In this document: piece after piece, positions 1 to 8,779 of the stretch
Position numbering within the stretch: position 1 is the first letter of the stretch
Layout of the letters: each line of letters opens with the position of its first letter
Assembly (NCBI RefSeq): GCF_020034665.1
Contig: NZ_JAIQDI010000002.1
Location: forward strand, 992,001-1,056,000
Direction: 5' to 3'
Source of the DNA: Niabella beijingensis
Lineage (GTDB): Bacteria > Bacteroidota > Bacteroidia > Chitinophagales > Chitinophagaceae
Length of the DNA: 64,000 nucleotides
Made by a program: the position numbers and the translations under genes
Notes under the pieces: model-generated
The model's database searches: none
What the model saw: only the letters and a program-made list of their open reading frames with translations
Told to the model about the DNA's origin: nothing

Positions 1-1110
1 TTTACCTGGCTGGGACTCAGCTCCTGGCTGAATAAAAATCACGCCGGAAAGGCGGCTGCCGGTGCGCCTGCTGATTCATTAAGATTATTGTATGAACGAC
101 CCGTCTCCCAATGGCCTCACCCTACCATCGATTCCGGTGTGGTGTGGAAGGAGCTGGAGCCGATACCCGGAGACAGCAGCTGGCAGCTGGTGGAGACCGA
201 CCCGAAAACGCGGCTGGGTATGCTGTTGTTTTTTGATCCCCGCCTCTCCGGTTCCAGCCAGATCTCCTGCAGCAGCTGTCACGATCCCGATCTTTCCTGG
301 CAGGATGGGAGGGTTGTGGCACTGGGTAACGACCACCTGCAGGGCAACCGCAATACACAGAGTCTGCTGAATGTGGCCATCTGGCCGAAACTGTTCTGGG
401 ACGGACGCGCCAAGGATTTTGAGGCACAGATGGTAGAGCCCCTGAGTGCACATCACGAAATGAATATGGATGTGCCCGCCCTGCCGGATAAACTGGAAAA
501 GATCCCCGGCTATCCGCCGCTGTTTGAAAAGGCATTCGGAAAAGGTGCCGTAAGTTTTAAAAAAATCTCGGAAGCCCTGGCCGCTTTTCAGCAAACCATC
601 AAAAGCCGTTCCACCCGTTTTGATGCGTTCATGCGGGGAAATTATAAAAAACTGAACGACCAGGAGATCGCCGGGCTGCACCTGTTCCGCACCAAGGCCC
701 GTTGCATGAACTGTCATAATGGAACTTATCTTACCGATTTCAGTTTTCATAATATCGGTCTTACCTATTACAAACGAAAATATGAGGACCTGGGACGCTA
801 CAACATTACCAAAGACCGGGCAGATGTGGGTAAATTCCGGACACCATCGCTCCGGGAACTGGATCATACCCGTCCCTGGATGCACAACGGACTATTTCAC
901 AGTCTGGAGGGCATTGTGAATATCTATAACAGCGGTATGCCGCAATTGCCGAAAACGGAAGCGCAGAAGGCGGATCCCCTATTTCCCAAAACGGACCGCC
1001 TCGTGAAGCCGCTGAACCTGACCGATGAGGAAAAAACACAACTGGTAGCCTTTCTAAATACACTTAATGGCGTGCCTTACCGGATGCGGAGGCCCGAACT
1101 GCCCCGGTGA
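1..1110 (+). CDS. Di-haem cytochrome c peroxidase / MauG family protein (5' truncated)
   Basis: The reading frame is open from base 1, so the true start lies before the window; the TTG at 88 is internal. Two c-type haem sites are visible, CSSCH (268-282) and CMNCH (703-717), the arrangement of bacterial di-haem peroxidases and MauG-like proteins. These periplasmic enzymes reduce hydrogen peroxide or carry out related oxidations using electrons from small cytochromes. The hydrophobic FTWLGLSSWL stretch at the window edge is probably the end of an N-terminal membrane or signal segment. The C-terminal half has the family's usual segment around FRTPSLRELDHTRPWMHNG. Physiological substrate unknown; it could be a peroxidase or a MauG-type modification enzyme. 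Confidence 0.85.
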   Translation, partial: FTWLGLSSWLNKNHAGKAAAGAPADSLRLLYERPVSQWPHPTIDSGVVWKELEPIPGDSSWQLVETDPKTRLGMLLFFDPRLSGSSQISCSSCHDPDLSWQDGRVVALGNDHLQGNRNTQSLLNVAIWPKLFWDGRAKDFEAQMVEPLSAHHEMNMDVPALPDKLEKIPGYPPLFEKAFGKGAVSFKKISEALAAFQQTIKSRSTRFDAFMRGNYKKLNDQEIAGLHLFRTKARCMNCHNGTYLTDFSFHNIGLTYYKRKYEDLGRYNITKDRADVGKFRTPSLRELDHTRPWMHNGLFHSLEGIVNIYNSGMPQLPKTEAQKADPLFPKTDRLVKPLNLTDEEKTQLVAFLNTLNGVPYRMRRPELPR

Positions 1111-1316
1111 GCGGCTGAGGGGCTGATCTTCAACGGGTGATACCTGCGGGAACAGGATAATTGCTGACCCGTGCACTGCAGCACAAGAGTGCGACGCAAG
1201 GCCGATGCCACCTGCATTTCAGCCGGGAAAATAAAAACCGTTGCCACGGGTGTAAAAAAAAGGCAAAAAAGGACGGAGTGGTATCTGTAAGAGGGTAGAA
1301 ATCAGAAATTTTCCCT

Positions 1317-1324
1317 TACTTTTG
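1317..1324 (+). promoter_or_regulatory. Bacteroidota -7 promoter box for pdhA
   Basis: TACTTTTG matches the TAnnTTTG -7 consensus of Bacteroidota. It overlaps the upstream TTG codon at 1322, so transcription should begin around 1330 and the TTG cannot be the translation start. I see no convincing -33 TTTG. Confidence 0.5.
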
Positions 1325-1342
1325 CTACTCAAATTTTTAGCC

Positions 1343-2338
1343 GTGGCAACAAAATTTTCAAAAGAGACCTACCTGTACTGGTATGAATTGATGCAGCTGA
1401 TTCGCACATTTGAGCTTACAGCCGAGGAGAAATATAAGATGGAGGGAAAGATCCGTGGTTTTTTCCATGCCTATGTAGGGCAGGAAGCGATTGCTGCGGG
1501 TTGTATGACCGCCACCAAACCCGAAGATATCTTTATTACAGCTTACCGGGATCACGGGCTGGCTATTGCCAAAGGAGTATCCCTGGACAGCTGTATGGCG
1601 GAGCTTTATGGCAAGGCCACCGGTTGTGCCAAGGGTAAGGGTGGCAGCATGCACTTTTTTGGTAAAGAACAGCATTTTTATGGCGGACACGGTATTGTGG
1701 GTGCGCAGATCGGCACCGGTACCGGGCTGGCCTTTGCAGAAAACTATAAAGGGACTGAAAATGTAGTGCTGTGCTTCTTCGGCGATGGAGCCGCACGCCA
1801 GGGTATTTTACACGAGTCCTTTAACCTGGCCATGCTGTGGAAACTGCCGGTGATCTATATCTGCGAGAACAATAATTACGCGATGGGTACATCCGTTGAA
1901 CGGACCTCCAACATTCATGATATCTATAAACTGGGTGCCGCTTATGAAATGCCTTCGGAAGTGGTGGATGGAATGAACCCTGAAACTGTTCATGATGCAG
2001 TGGCTAAAGCGGTAAAACGCGCCCGCGAAAAAGGCGGACCCACCCTGCTGGAAATTAAGACCTACCGGTATAAAGGGCACTCCATCAGCGATCCCCAGAA
2101 ATACCGCACCAAAGAAGAGGTGGATGAGTACAAATCAAAAGACCCGATCAACCTGCTCCGCAAAAATATCCTGGACAGCAAGCTGGCAACGGAACCACAG
2201 CTGAAAGAGATCGATACCCGCTGCGACGAGGTAGTGGCTGCTTCTGTAACCTTTGCCGAAGAAAGCCCCTTCCCATCGGATGATGAAGTGCTGAAAGATG
2301 TGTACGTGGACCAGAATTATCCGTTCATTGTAGATTAA
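1343..2338 (+). CDS. pdhA: Pyruvate dehydrogenase E1 component, alpha subunit
   Basis: This is the thiamine-diphosphate-binding alpha chain that, with the beta chain, decarboxylates pyruvate and passes the acetyl group to E2. The diphosphate/Mg motif is clear: GDGAARQGILHESFN followed by ICENNNYAMGT. The YRYKGHSISDP segment is the usual phosphorylation-loop region of E1 alpha chains. I chose GTG at 1343 (protein starting M-A-T-K-F-S) because the in-frame TTG at 1322 lies inside a -7 promoter box. About 331 residues, normal for the family. No beta-subunit gene is adjacent. The next gene is 23 bases downstream, so co-transcription with the TPR gene is likely. A branched-chain 2-oxoacid E1 is the alternative but less likely. 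Confidence 0.9.
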   Translation: MATKFSKETYLYWYELMQLIRTFELTAEEKYKMEGKIRGFFHAYVGQEAIAAGCMTATKPEDIFITAYRDHGLAIAKGVSLDSCMAELYGKATGCAKGKGGSMHFFGKEQHFYGGHGIVGAQIGTGTGLAFAENYKGTENVVLCFFGDGAARQGILHESFNLAMLWKLPVIYICENNNYAMGTSVERTSNIHDIYKLGAAYEMPSEVVDGMNPETVHDAVAKAVKRAREKGGPTLLEIKTYRYKGHSISDPQKYRTKEEVDEYKSKDPINLLRKNILDSKLATEPQLKEIDTRCDEVVAASVTFAEESPFPSDDEVLKDVYVDQNYPFIVD

Positions 2339-2361
2339 AACTAACAAAACAATATAAAAAA

Positions 2362-3060
2362 ATGGCAGATAAGCGAAATGAAGAAGCTGTAAACGAGCAT
2401 ATTGCAGATTCGAACGCTGTTGATGGTTTAAGAGTATTCTGGTTAAAGCACAGTAAAAAAATAGCGGCCGTTCTGGGCCTGATCGTAGTACTGGGCGGAG
2501 GTTATATGCTGTATAAGGCTTTTGTACAAAAGCCGAAAATAGAAGAGGCGCTGGATAAGAGTTTTAAAGCAGAATCCTTTTTCAGGAAGGATTCGTTCAA
2601 CCTGGCATTGAATGGCGATGGTGTTAGTCCGGGTTTCATTACGATTGCAAAAAAATACAGCGGTACCCCTACCGGTAACCTGGCTAAGTTTTATGCCGGC
2701 GTTTGTTATGTCAAATTAAATCAGAATGACAAGGCCATCAGTTATCTGAAAGATTTCAAGACCGATTCAAAACAGATCCAGCAGCGTGCCTATAAATTGC
2801 TGGGAGATGCCTATGGTGATATGGGAAAAGGTGCTGAGGCGCTGGATAACTATAAAAAAGCGGCACACGAATTTGAATCCGATCAGATGGCTTCTGCCGA
2901 TGCCTTGTTCAGTGCGGCCTACCTGGCACAGCATGTGCTGAATAACAAAAATGAAGCGATCAGTCTTTACAAAGAATTAAAGGAAAAATTTCCGCGTACA
3001 CAGCCGGGCTTTGACGCCGATAAGTACCTGGCGCAGCTGGGCGTTTATAATGTGAATTAA
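2362..3060 (+). CDS. Membrane-anchored tetratricopeptide-repeat protein
   Basis: 232 residues. After a charged N-terminus there is one hydrophobic helix at about residues 34-53 (IAAVLGLIVVLGGGYMLYKA), followed by TPR-like helical repeats (KFYAGVCYVKLNQNDKAISYL, RAYKLLGDAYGDMGKGAEALDNY). The topology, a cytoplasmic tail, one helix and a TPR body outside, resembles YfgM-type proteins, which act as periplasmic chaperone partners at the Sec translocon. That role is inference from topology. It ends two bases before ribH, and sits in one co-directional run with pdhA and ribH, an arrangement with no obvious metabolic logic. Confidence 0.75.
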   Translation: MADKRNEEAVNEHIADSNAVDGLRVFWLKHSKKIAAVLGLIVVLGGGYMLYKAFVQKPKIEEALDKSFKAESFFRKDSFNLALNGDGVSPGFITIAKKYSGTPTGNLAKFYAGVCYVKLNQNDKAISYLKDFKTDSKQIQQRAYKLLGDAYGDMGKGAEALDNYKKAAHEFESDQMASADALFSAAYLAQHVLNNKNEAISLYKELKEKFPRTQPGFDADKYLAQLGVYNVN

Positions 3061-3062
3061 AA

Positions 3063-3542
3063 ATGGCAACACCAGGAAACAGTTCTTTATACAATATTGA
3101 TACGGGCATTCTGAAAGAGAATGCCTGTGTTATTTTAGTGAAAACAGAGTGGAATGCAGCGATCGTGGATGCGCTGGAAGCCGGTTGCAAAAAGATCTTT
3201 GATACGTATAAGATCCGGTACCAGACCCTTGTGGTTCCCGGTGCTGTAGAATTGCCCTTTGCCATAAAACGGCACTGGGAGCGGAATAAAGAGACCGCGG
3301 CGGCCCCGGATGCCTTTATTGCGCTGGGTTGTGTGATCAAAGGCGATACACCACATTTCGAGTATGTATGCGATTCCGTAACCCAGGGGGTATTGCAGCT
3401 GAACCTGCTGTTGCCGGTGCCGACCATTTTCGGTGTGCTGACCGTTAATACGGAAGAGCAGGCCCGGGAGCGGATCGGCGGTATACACGGGCACAAGGGA
3501 GCCGAAGCAGCCATTACGGCCCTCAAAATGATCCATTCCTGA
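3063..3542 (+). CDS. ribH: 6,7-dimethyl-8-ribityllumazine synthase
   Basis: Penultimate enzyme of riboflavin synthesis, condensing 5-amino-6-ribitylaminouracil with 3,4-dihydroxy-2-butanone 4-phosphate in the cytoplasm. Recognisable family segments are VVPGAVELPFAIKR, ALGCVIKGDTPHFEYV (which binds the phosphate) and CDSVTQGVLQLNL. 159 residues, the typical length. Starts two bases after the TPR gene; its TGA stop overlaps the ATG of the next gene by one base (TGATG), which suggests translational coupling. No other riboflavin gene is in the window. Confidence 0.95.
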   Translation: MATPGNSSLYNIDTGILKENACVILVKTEWNAAIVDALEAGCKKIFDTYKIRYQTLVVPGAVELPFAIKRHWERNKETAAAPDAFIALGCVIKGDTPHFEYVCDSVTQGVLQLNLLLPVPTIFGVLTVNTEEQARERIGGIHGHKGAEAAITALKMIHS

Positions 3543-3976
3543 TGAAAAGAAATTGTCTTTTATATGGTGCGCTGGTCCTGCTGCTGACCGTTTCCTGTAA
3601 CGGACCGGTTGCTGAGCCGGTCACCGGTGCCGACAGTACTGCGAACAGCGACGGCCGGGATACCCTTGCGGTTGCTCCCGTGCCAAAGGCTGCCACAGAA
3701 GAACAGGTGGTGGACAGTCTGAAACACATTCCTTTTGTGGCGGAGAGCCACCGCTATATCGATTCGCTTACGGATCATAAACACGGTATTGCTTTTTTGA
3801 TCGATACGGTTTCTGATAAAGAAGTTAACTTTAGGGCAGGGTACAATGGTGAATTCCGTTTTGAGACCTATTACCTGTTTACCGTGAACCCGCAGAACTT
3901 TGATATAAAAATAACGGAGCCCATCAGTGGGGATAAGATGACGGTAGATGCCTATGAGGCGGCTCAAACAAAATAA
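3542..3976 (+). CDS. Hypothetical lipoprotein
   Basis: 144 residues with a lipoprotein signal peptide: MKRNCLLYGALVLLLTVSC, lipidated Cys at about residue 19. A Ser/Thr/Asp/Pro-rich linker to about residue 50 is followed by a small globular domain rich in beta-prone stretches (GIAFLIDTVSDKEVNFRAGYNG, YYLFTVNPQNFDIKI). I do not recognise the family. It is coupled to ribH (one-base overlap) and followed after one base by the lutA-like gene, so it belongs to the same operon. Likely on the periplasmic face of a membrane. Confidence 0.75.
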   Translation: MKRNCLLYGALVLLLTVSCNGPVAEPVTGADSTANSDGRDTLAVAPVPKAATEEQVVDSLKHIPFVAESHRYIDSLTDHKHGIAFLIDTVSDKEVNFRAGYNGEFRFETYYLFTVNPQNFDIKITEPISGDKMTVDAYEAAQTK

Positions 3977-3977
3977 A

Positions 3978-4697
3978 ATGAACGTACAGATTTTTATACC
4001 TTGCTTTGTGGACCAGCTGTATCCTGAAACGGGATTCAATATGGTAAAAGTGCTGGAAAAATTTGGCTGTACCGTATCCTACAATGCCGGTCAGACCTGT
4101 TGCGGGCAGCCAGCATTTAATGCCGGTTTCCGGGAAGAGTCGAAAGCGGTCTGTACAAAATTCCTGAACGATTTCAAAGGCAGTGATTATATTGTGGCCC
4201 CCAGCGCAAGCTGCGTGGGCTTTGTACGGAATTATTACCCGGCGCTTTTTGATAACTCCTCCGTGCATAACGAAGTAAAAGCATTGGGGGCAAGGATCTA
4301 TGAGTTTTCAGAATTTCTTATTCATGTGTTGAAAGTAACCGATACCGGTGCCATGCTCAGGGGCAATGCTACTTATCATGACAGCTGCGCGGGACTTCGT
4401 GAATGCAAGATCAAATCGGAGCCCCGGGCGCTATTGTCCAATGTAAAAGGATTGGTGCTGAACGAGCTGAAGGATGTGGAGACCTGCTGCGGTTTTGGCG
4501 GAACCTTTGCGGTGAAATTTCCTTCCATATCCATTAATATGGGAGAACAAAAAGTGGAGAATGCCATAGCCACAGGAGCGGAATACCTGATCAGTACGGA
4601 CCTGTCCTGCCTGATGCATTTACAGGGGTACATCGATCATAAAAAATATTCCATAAAAACCATGCACCTGGCGGATGTACTGGCCAGTGGCTGGTAG
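3978..4697 (+). CDS. lutA: LutA/YkgE-type (Fe-S)-binding oxidoreductase
   Basis: Two copies of the cysteine-rich CCG domain are visible: QTCCGQPAFNAG near residue 40 and VETCCGFGGTFAVKFP near residue 175. 239 residues, the length of LutA/YkgE, one of three subunits of the L-lactate oxidation complex LutABC. I took ATG 3978, one base after the upstream stop; an in-frame ATG at 3948 would overlap the lipoprotein gene and adds a non-conserved extension. No lutB or lutC is adjacent, so the protein either partners with distant genes or works in another heterodisulfide-reductase-like complex. The symbol reflects family similarity only. Confidence 0.8.
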   Translation: MNVQIFIPCFVDQLYPETGFNMVKVLEKFGCTVSYNAGQTCCGQPAFNAGFREESKAVCTKFLNDFKGSDYIVAPSASCVGFVRNYYPALFDNSSVHNEVKALGARIYEFSEFLIHVLKVTDTGAMLRGNATYHDSCAGLRECKIKSEPRALLSNVKGLVLNELKDVETCCGFGGTFAVKFPSISINMGEQKVENAIATGAEYLISTDLSCLMHLQGYIDHKKYSIKTMHLADVLASGW

Positions 4698-4747
4698 TTG
4701 AGGATACACTGCCTGTCCGGATTATTGTAATTCAACGGAACGCCTTA

Positions 4748-5473
4748 ATGAATATCTCAGTTGCACAAGTAAGATCCGTTAAAGGGAATATCCCCGCAAA
4801 CATTGAAATACATAAAAGGACGATAGCGGTTGCTGCAGATTATAAGGCAGCGGCCGTTTTTTTTCCTGAGCTTTCTGTTACGGGGTACGAGCCTGAACTG
4901 GCGGAACAGCTGGCGACAAACCGGGAGGACCAGCGGTTCAATGATTTTCAGCTGCTAAGTGACAATAATAAAATAACCATTGGTATTGGTATGCCAACGG
5001 TTGCAAGAGCAGGCATACACATCAGCATGATCATTTTCCAACCCCATGTACCAAGACAGGTCTATTCTAAACAGGAATTACATACAGACGAATTGCCCTA
5101 TTTTGTAAATGGCGATGGCCAGCTGATTCTGGAAGCCGGCAACCAAAAAATTGCTCCGGCAATTTGTTTCGAAAGTTTACAGATGCACCATGCAACAACT
5201 GCAAAAGCGCTTGGCGCTGACCTTTACCTGGCGAGTGTGGCAAAATCGCAAAAGGGAGTTGATAAAGCGATGCTCCATTATCCCGTAGTGGCAAAGAACT
5301 ATTCCATACCTGTTCTAATGGCCAACTGTGTTGGTTATTGCGACAATTTTAATAGTGCCGGGAAAAGTTCGGTTTGGACGAAAGAGGGGCGCCTGGCGGG
5401 GCAGCTGGATAACGAGGAAGGCCTTTTGATTTTTGACACGGACACGGAACATGTTACTTCCAGGTTGCTGTAA
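4748..5473 (+). CDS. Carbon-nitrogen hydrolase (nitrilase superfamily amidase)
   Basis: 241 residues with the three catalytic positions of the nitrilase fold in order: Glu in FFPELSVTGYEPE, Lys in YSKQELHTDE, and the nucleophilic Cys in APAICFESLQ. Members hydrolyse amides or nitriles through a cysteine thioester. The substrate cannot be read from the sequence. It lies 50 bases after lutA in the same orientation and may be a separate transcription unit. No signal peptide, so cytoplasmic. Confidence 0.85.
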   Translation: MNISVAQVRSVKGNIPANIEIHKRTIAVAADYKAAAVFFPELSVTGYEPELAEQLATNREDQRFNDFQLLSDNNKITIGIGMPTVARAGIHISMIIFQPHVPRQVYSKQELHTDELPYFVNGDGQLILEAGNQKIAPAICFESLQMHHATTAKALGADLYLASVAKSQKGVDKAMLHYPVVAKNYSIPVLMANCVGYCDNFNSAGKSSVWTKEGRLAGQLDNEEGLLIFDTDTEHVTSRLL

Positions 5474-5659
5474 AGGCTACTGATGGAATGGAAGGAGTGG
5501 CATTTTCGCGCCGGCAGGGAAAGCAGTAAAGCCTAACGCAAGAGGCGCCCGGTCCTGGTCTCGTAAGTTCCCAATATTATGTACGGGATCCGATTGTTTA
5601 TATAGCCGAACTGACTTATATTAGTCTTTCTTAATTCAACCGAAAAAATAATACGATCA

Positions 5660-7018
5660 ATGGAAAAGAAGATTCTTTTGAACGAAAAGGACATGCCCAC
5701 CCAATGGTATAATATTGTGGCCGACATGCCCAACAAACCATTACCACCACTGCATCCCGGAACCAAACAGCCCATCAGTGGTGAAGACCTGGCACCGCTG
5801 TTCCCGATGGACCTGATCCTGCAGGAGGTATCGGCAGAACGCTATATCGATATCCCGGAGGAAGTGCAGGAAGCGTACCGCATCTGGCGCCCAACACCGT
5901 TGATACGGGCCACAGCGCTGGAAAAGGCATTGAACACGGCTTGCAGGATTTATTATAAATACGAAGGCACCAGTCCCAGCGGATCGCATAAGCCCAATAC
6001 GGCGATCCCACAGGCTTACTATAATAAAAAGGCCGGTGTAAAAAGGATCATCACCGAAACCGGGGCGGGCCAATGGGGAACGGCGCTAAGCTTTGCCTGC
6101 AGCCACTTCGGGATCGATTGTGAAGTATATATGGTGCGTATCAGTTTCAATCAGAAACCCTATCGGAAAATTCTGATGAACACGTTTGGCGCAAAGGTAT
6201 ATCCTTCGCCCAGCACCAATACGCAGGCGGGAAGGAATGCGCTGGAAGCAAACCCGGATACACCGGGAAGCCTGGGGCTTGCCATATCCGAGGCCATTGA
6301 GATCGCCGCAGGAGATGAGCAAACAAAATATTCATTGGGGTCGGTACTGAACCACGTGTTGCTGCACCAGACGATCATCGGCCAGGAGGCTAAAAAGCAG
6401 CTGGAATATACCGGTGACTATCCGGATGTGATCATTGCCCCGCTGGGTGGTGGTTCTAATTTTGCCGGCCTGTCGTTCCCGTTCATAAAGGATAAGATCG
6501 AAGGCAGGGAAGTACGTTGCATTGCTGTGGAACCCGCTTCCTGTCCGAAGCTGACAAAAGGAAAATTTATGTATGATTTTGGAGATACACAGGGCTATAC
6601 GCCGCTGCTGCCCATGTTCACACTGGGACATACCTTTACACCTGCTGCCATACATGCCGGGGGCCTGCGTTATCACGGAGCAAGCGTACTGTGCAGCCAG
6701 CTATTGAAGGACGGTCTGATAGAAGCCAGTGCCATCCAGCAGCTGGAATGTTTTGAAGCCGGTGTGCTGTTTGCAAAAGCAGAAGGCATCGTGCCGGCGC
6801 CGGAGGCCAATCACGGCATTGCCCAGGTAATCCGAGAAGTGAACAGGGCAAAGGAAGAAGGGGTGAAAAAGAATATCCTGTTCAATTTGTGCGGGCATGG
6901 ATTTGTGGATATGGCCGCTTACCAGGATTATTTTGACGGAAAGCTGGTGAATCATTCGTTTACCGACGAAGAACTTACCGGGGCGCTCAAGGATATTGAA
7001 GCGCTGCAACCGCAGTAA
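5660..7018 (+). CDS. TrpB2-type pyridoxal-phosphate-dependent enzyme (tryptophan synthase beta-like)
   Basis: 452 residues, longer than classical TrpB (about 400), as expected for the TrpB2 subgroup. The PLP lysine is in [10 protein letters not shown]; the substrate-binding stretch [15 protein letters not shown] and the glycine-rich phosphate cup [12 protein letters not shown] are also clear. TrpB2 proteins make tryptophan from indole and serine without a partner alpha chain, or act on related substrates. There is no trpA or other tryptophan gene nearby, so the in vivo role is open. Followed by a good intrinsic terminator, so it ends its transcription unit. Confidence 0.9.
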   Translation: MEKKILLNEKDMPTQWYNIVADMPNKPLPPLHPGTKQPISGEDLAPLFPMDLILQEVSAERYIDIPEEVQEAYRIWRPTPLIRATALEKALNTACRIYYKYEGTSPSGSHKPNTAIPQAYYNKKAGVKRIITETGAGQWGTALSFACSHFGIDCEVYMVRISFNQKPYRKILMNTFGAKVYPSPSTNTQAGRNALEANPDTPGSLGLAISEAIEIAAGDEQTKYSLGSVLNHVLLHQTIIGQEAKKQLEYTGDYPDVIIAPLGGGSNFAGLSFPFIKDKIEGREVRCIAVEPASCPKLTKGKFMYDFGDTQGYTPLLPMFTLGHTFTPAAIHAGGLRYHGASVLCSQLLKDGLIEASAIQQLECFEAGVLFAKAEGIVPAPEANHGIAQVIREVNRAKEEGVKKNILFNLCGHGFVDMAAYQDYFDGKLVNHSFTDEELTGALKDIEALQPQ

Positions 7019-7036
7019 GGGCTATTGTTATAAAAG

Positions 7037-7064
7037 AAGACCGGCACTACGCGGCCGGTCTTTT
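7037..7064 (+). terminator. Rho-independent terminator after the TrpB2 gene
   Basis: Perfect 9-bp stem AAGACCGGC / GCCGGTCTT with an 8-base loop, followed by T residues and preceded by an A-run, so it may also work on the other strand. Confidence 0.8.
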
Positions 7065-7112
7065 ATGTTTCTGGTACTTTCAAAAATGTTGTGTATACTG
7101 CATTTCTTTTAG

Positions 7113-7671
7113 ATGAATAGGAAAAATTATTATGGCGCCTGCCTGATTGTTTTAATGTTATCCTCCTGCAGGGAGAAAAATCCGGAATACCGGCCGGAAC
7201 CTGCTGCGGGGTGACAGTATTGCGGTTTCCTGGAAAAATGATACGATCTATATTGCAGGTGACGGGGAGCGCCCGGAGCTGGCAAAATGGGTGCTTGCGG
7301 TAAAGAAGACAAAAGACGGACCCGTAGCCCTGTTCCGTAAAAAATACAAAAAGGAGCTTAAATACTGGTGGCCCAGAGACAAAGAGTACACGAATGATTA
7401 TCTGCGCCGGCTTTACCTGGAAGCAGAATATTACCTGGCCTGTTCCGGGAACAAACTGGTACGCCTGGCTGTTGAAAGCAATGAGGACCTCAGCTATTCA
7501 ATCGAGGAACGGGAACGGGATGATAAAAACTACATTGTTTTAGGAATATCGAGTACTTCCGGGGGGCATTCCAATATCCTGCAATGGTTGTATTATGACC
7601 AGGAGGAGGGCAGGCTGTATGAATATGATCTTCCAAACGACCGGCTGGTCCTTTTTGATCCGGCAGAATAA
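7113..7671 (+). pseudogene. Lipoprotein gene interrupted by a +1 frameshift
   Basis: From ATG 7113 the frame encodes a lipoprotein signal (MNRKNYYGACLIVLMLSSC) and ends at a TGA at 7212-7214. The downstream frame, usually called from GTG 7291, is already open and protein-like from about 7201 (LLRGDSIAVSWKNDTIYIAG). Removing one G from the GGGG run at 7208-7211 joins the two as ...PAAGDSIAVSW..., giving one 185-residue lipoprotein. The length of 559 bases (3n+1) agrees. The mature part is rich in charged and aromatic residues (YWWPRDKEYTNDYLRRLYLEAEYYLAC); I do not recognise a family. Either a recently broken gene or a consensus error at a short G run. Confidence 0.7.
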
Positions 7672-7713
7672 GTATTTACGGTGCAATGATTGCAAGAATG
7701 TGTTGTGTGTTTT

Positions 7714-7849
7714 TTGCGTTCCCTGGCGTTCTTTGCGGTTATATTTTACCGCGAAGTGCGCAAAGTGGCGCAAAGATTTGATGGGGTTATAGCTGCCTTT
7801 GCGTTCCCTGGTCCCTTGCGGTTGTATTCTACTTCGAAGTGCGCTAAAA
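7714..7849. repeat. Imperfect tandem pair of GCGTTCCCTGG...GCGAAGTGCGC repeats
   Basis: Two diverged copies, 7714-7765 and 7798-7849, share the order TTGCGTTCCCTGG, TTGCGGTT, TATTYTAC and CGAAGTGCGC. The second copy runs into the 3' end of the DUF72 gene and supplies its stop codon (complement of CTA at 7844). Related elements with ACCGCAAAG or CGCAAGG cores lie at 23616-23710 and 57741-57770. Confidence 0.6.
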
Positions 7850-8734
7850 CAGCGCCCCCTGCTCTCCGGCTTTATCCGGTATTTTCAGGTTGAGTCCGAA
7901 AGTACTGTTCATCGAACGGATAAAATGTGCGGCCAGCAATGGCGATTCAAGCTCTACATTCTGATGCACAAAAAAGTACAATTGCTGCAATCCTTCTGTT
8001 CTCCATTTTTTTATCCGCTGCACCCAGGCATCCAGGCGGGCCACGTCGGTGGGATGATTGGCCCCGACATAACGTATGAACGCAGTAGTGCCTGTCAGCC
8101 GCATGTGCAGCATATCCCGTCTGCCGGCAGTATCCACAAGGATATTGGTCATGCCCTGCTTTTCCAGCAGCGCGCAGTACTGATCGTTGACCGCCTTGCT
8201 GGAGAACCATTCTTCATTTCTTACCTCCACACCCAGGGGGATCCCTTTGGGAAAATCCTCCAGTACCTGTTTCAGCCGGTCGAAATGAACCGGTTTAAAG
8301 TTGTCGTGCAATTGCAGGAACGCCATTCCCAGCCGGTCTTCAAAATTGCTGACGGCATCGCAGAAAACGGATACCTCCTGTTTTACATCGATCAGCCGTT
8401 TATAATGGGTGATGGTGTTGGTCAGTTTGGGAAAGAACCGGAACCCCTGTGGTGTTTTATTCTTCCAGGTATCCACCTGTTTCCAGTCGGGCATTTTATA
8501 AAAAGTAGCATTGAGCTCAATGGCATTGAATTGTGTGGCATAATATTTCAGTTCATCTTTTGTTCCCGGCGGATAGAAGCCTTTGAGATCGGTACGGTTC
8601 CATTTGGCACAGCCTACATATACCTCAAATTCTTTTTTGTTTTTTTTTGCTGCCAGTACTTTCGCGGTTCCCGGATGATCTTCAGGCAATGAAAAATCAA
8701 TGGCTCCGGGGTTGTTCACTTTTCCAAATTGCAT
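7844..8734 (-). CDS. DUF72 domain-containing protein (YecE family)
   Basis: 296 residues. Family features are the N-terminal YVGCAKWNRTDLKGFYPP, NAIELNATFYKMPD, the barrel segment HDNFKP and the V-E-V-R-N-E motif at residues 171-176. The family has a TIM-barrel-like fold; its biochemical role is not established. The last codons and the TAG stop fall in an intergenic repeat, so the C-terminal residues after about 290 (GEQGALF) may be repeat-derived. Stands alone, divergent from nothing conserved; the DadA-like gene lies 45 bases upstream on the same strand. Confidence 0.85.
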   Translation of the reverse strand: MQFGKVNNPGAIDFSLPEDHPGTAKVLAAKKNKKEFEVYVGCAKWNRTDLKGFYPPGTKDELKYYATQFNAIELNATFYKMPDWKQVDTWKNKTPQGFRFFPKLTNTITHYKRLIDVKQEVSVFCDAVSNFEDRLGMAFLQLHDNFKPVHFDRLKQVLEDFPKGIPLGVEVRNEEWFSSKAVNDQYCALLEKQGMTNILVDTAGRRDMLHMRLTGTTAFIRYVGANHPTDVARLDAWVQRIKKWRTEGLQQLYFFVHQNVELESPLLAAHFIRSMNSTFGLNLKIPDKAGEQGALF

Positions 8735-8779
8735 GGTGTATTCCTGTGATCTGTTTTATGGTTTAATAATGATTGTATG

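Noticed and set aside
1..1110. TTG at 88 as the start of the di-haem peroxidase
   Set aside because: The frame is open back to base 1 and encodes a hydrophobic N-terminal segment, so the gene is simply cut by the window edge.
7799..8692. Long plus-strand frame opposite the DUF72 gene
   Set aside because: It is an antisense shadow of the DUF72 gene, which has clear family motifs; the antisense protein has none.
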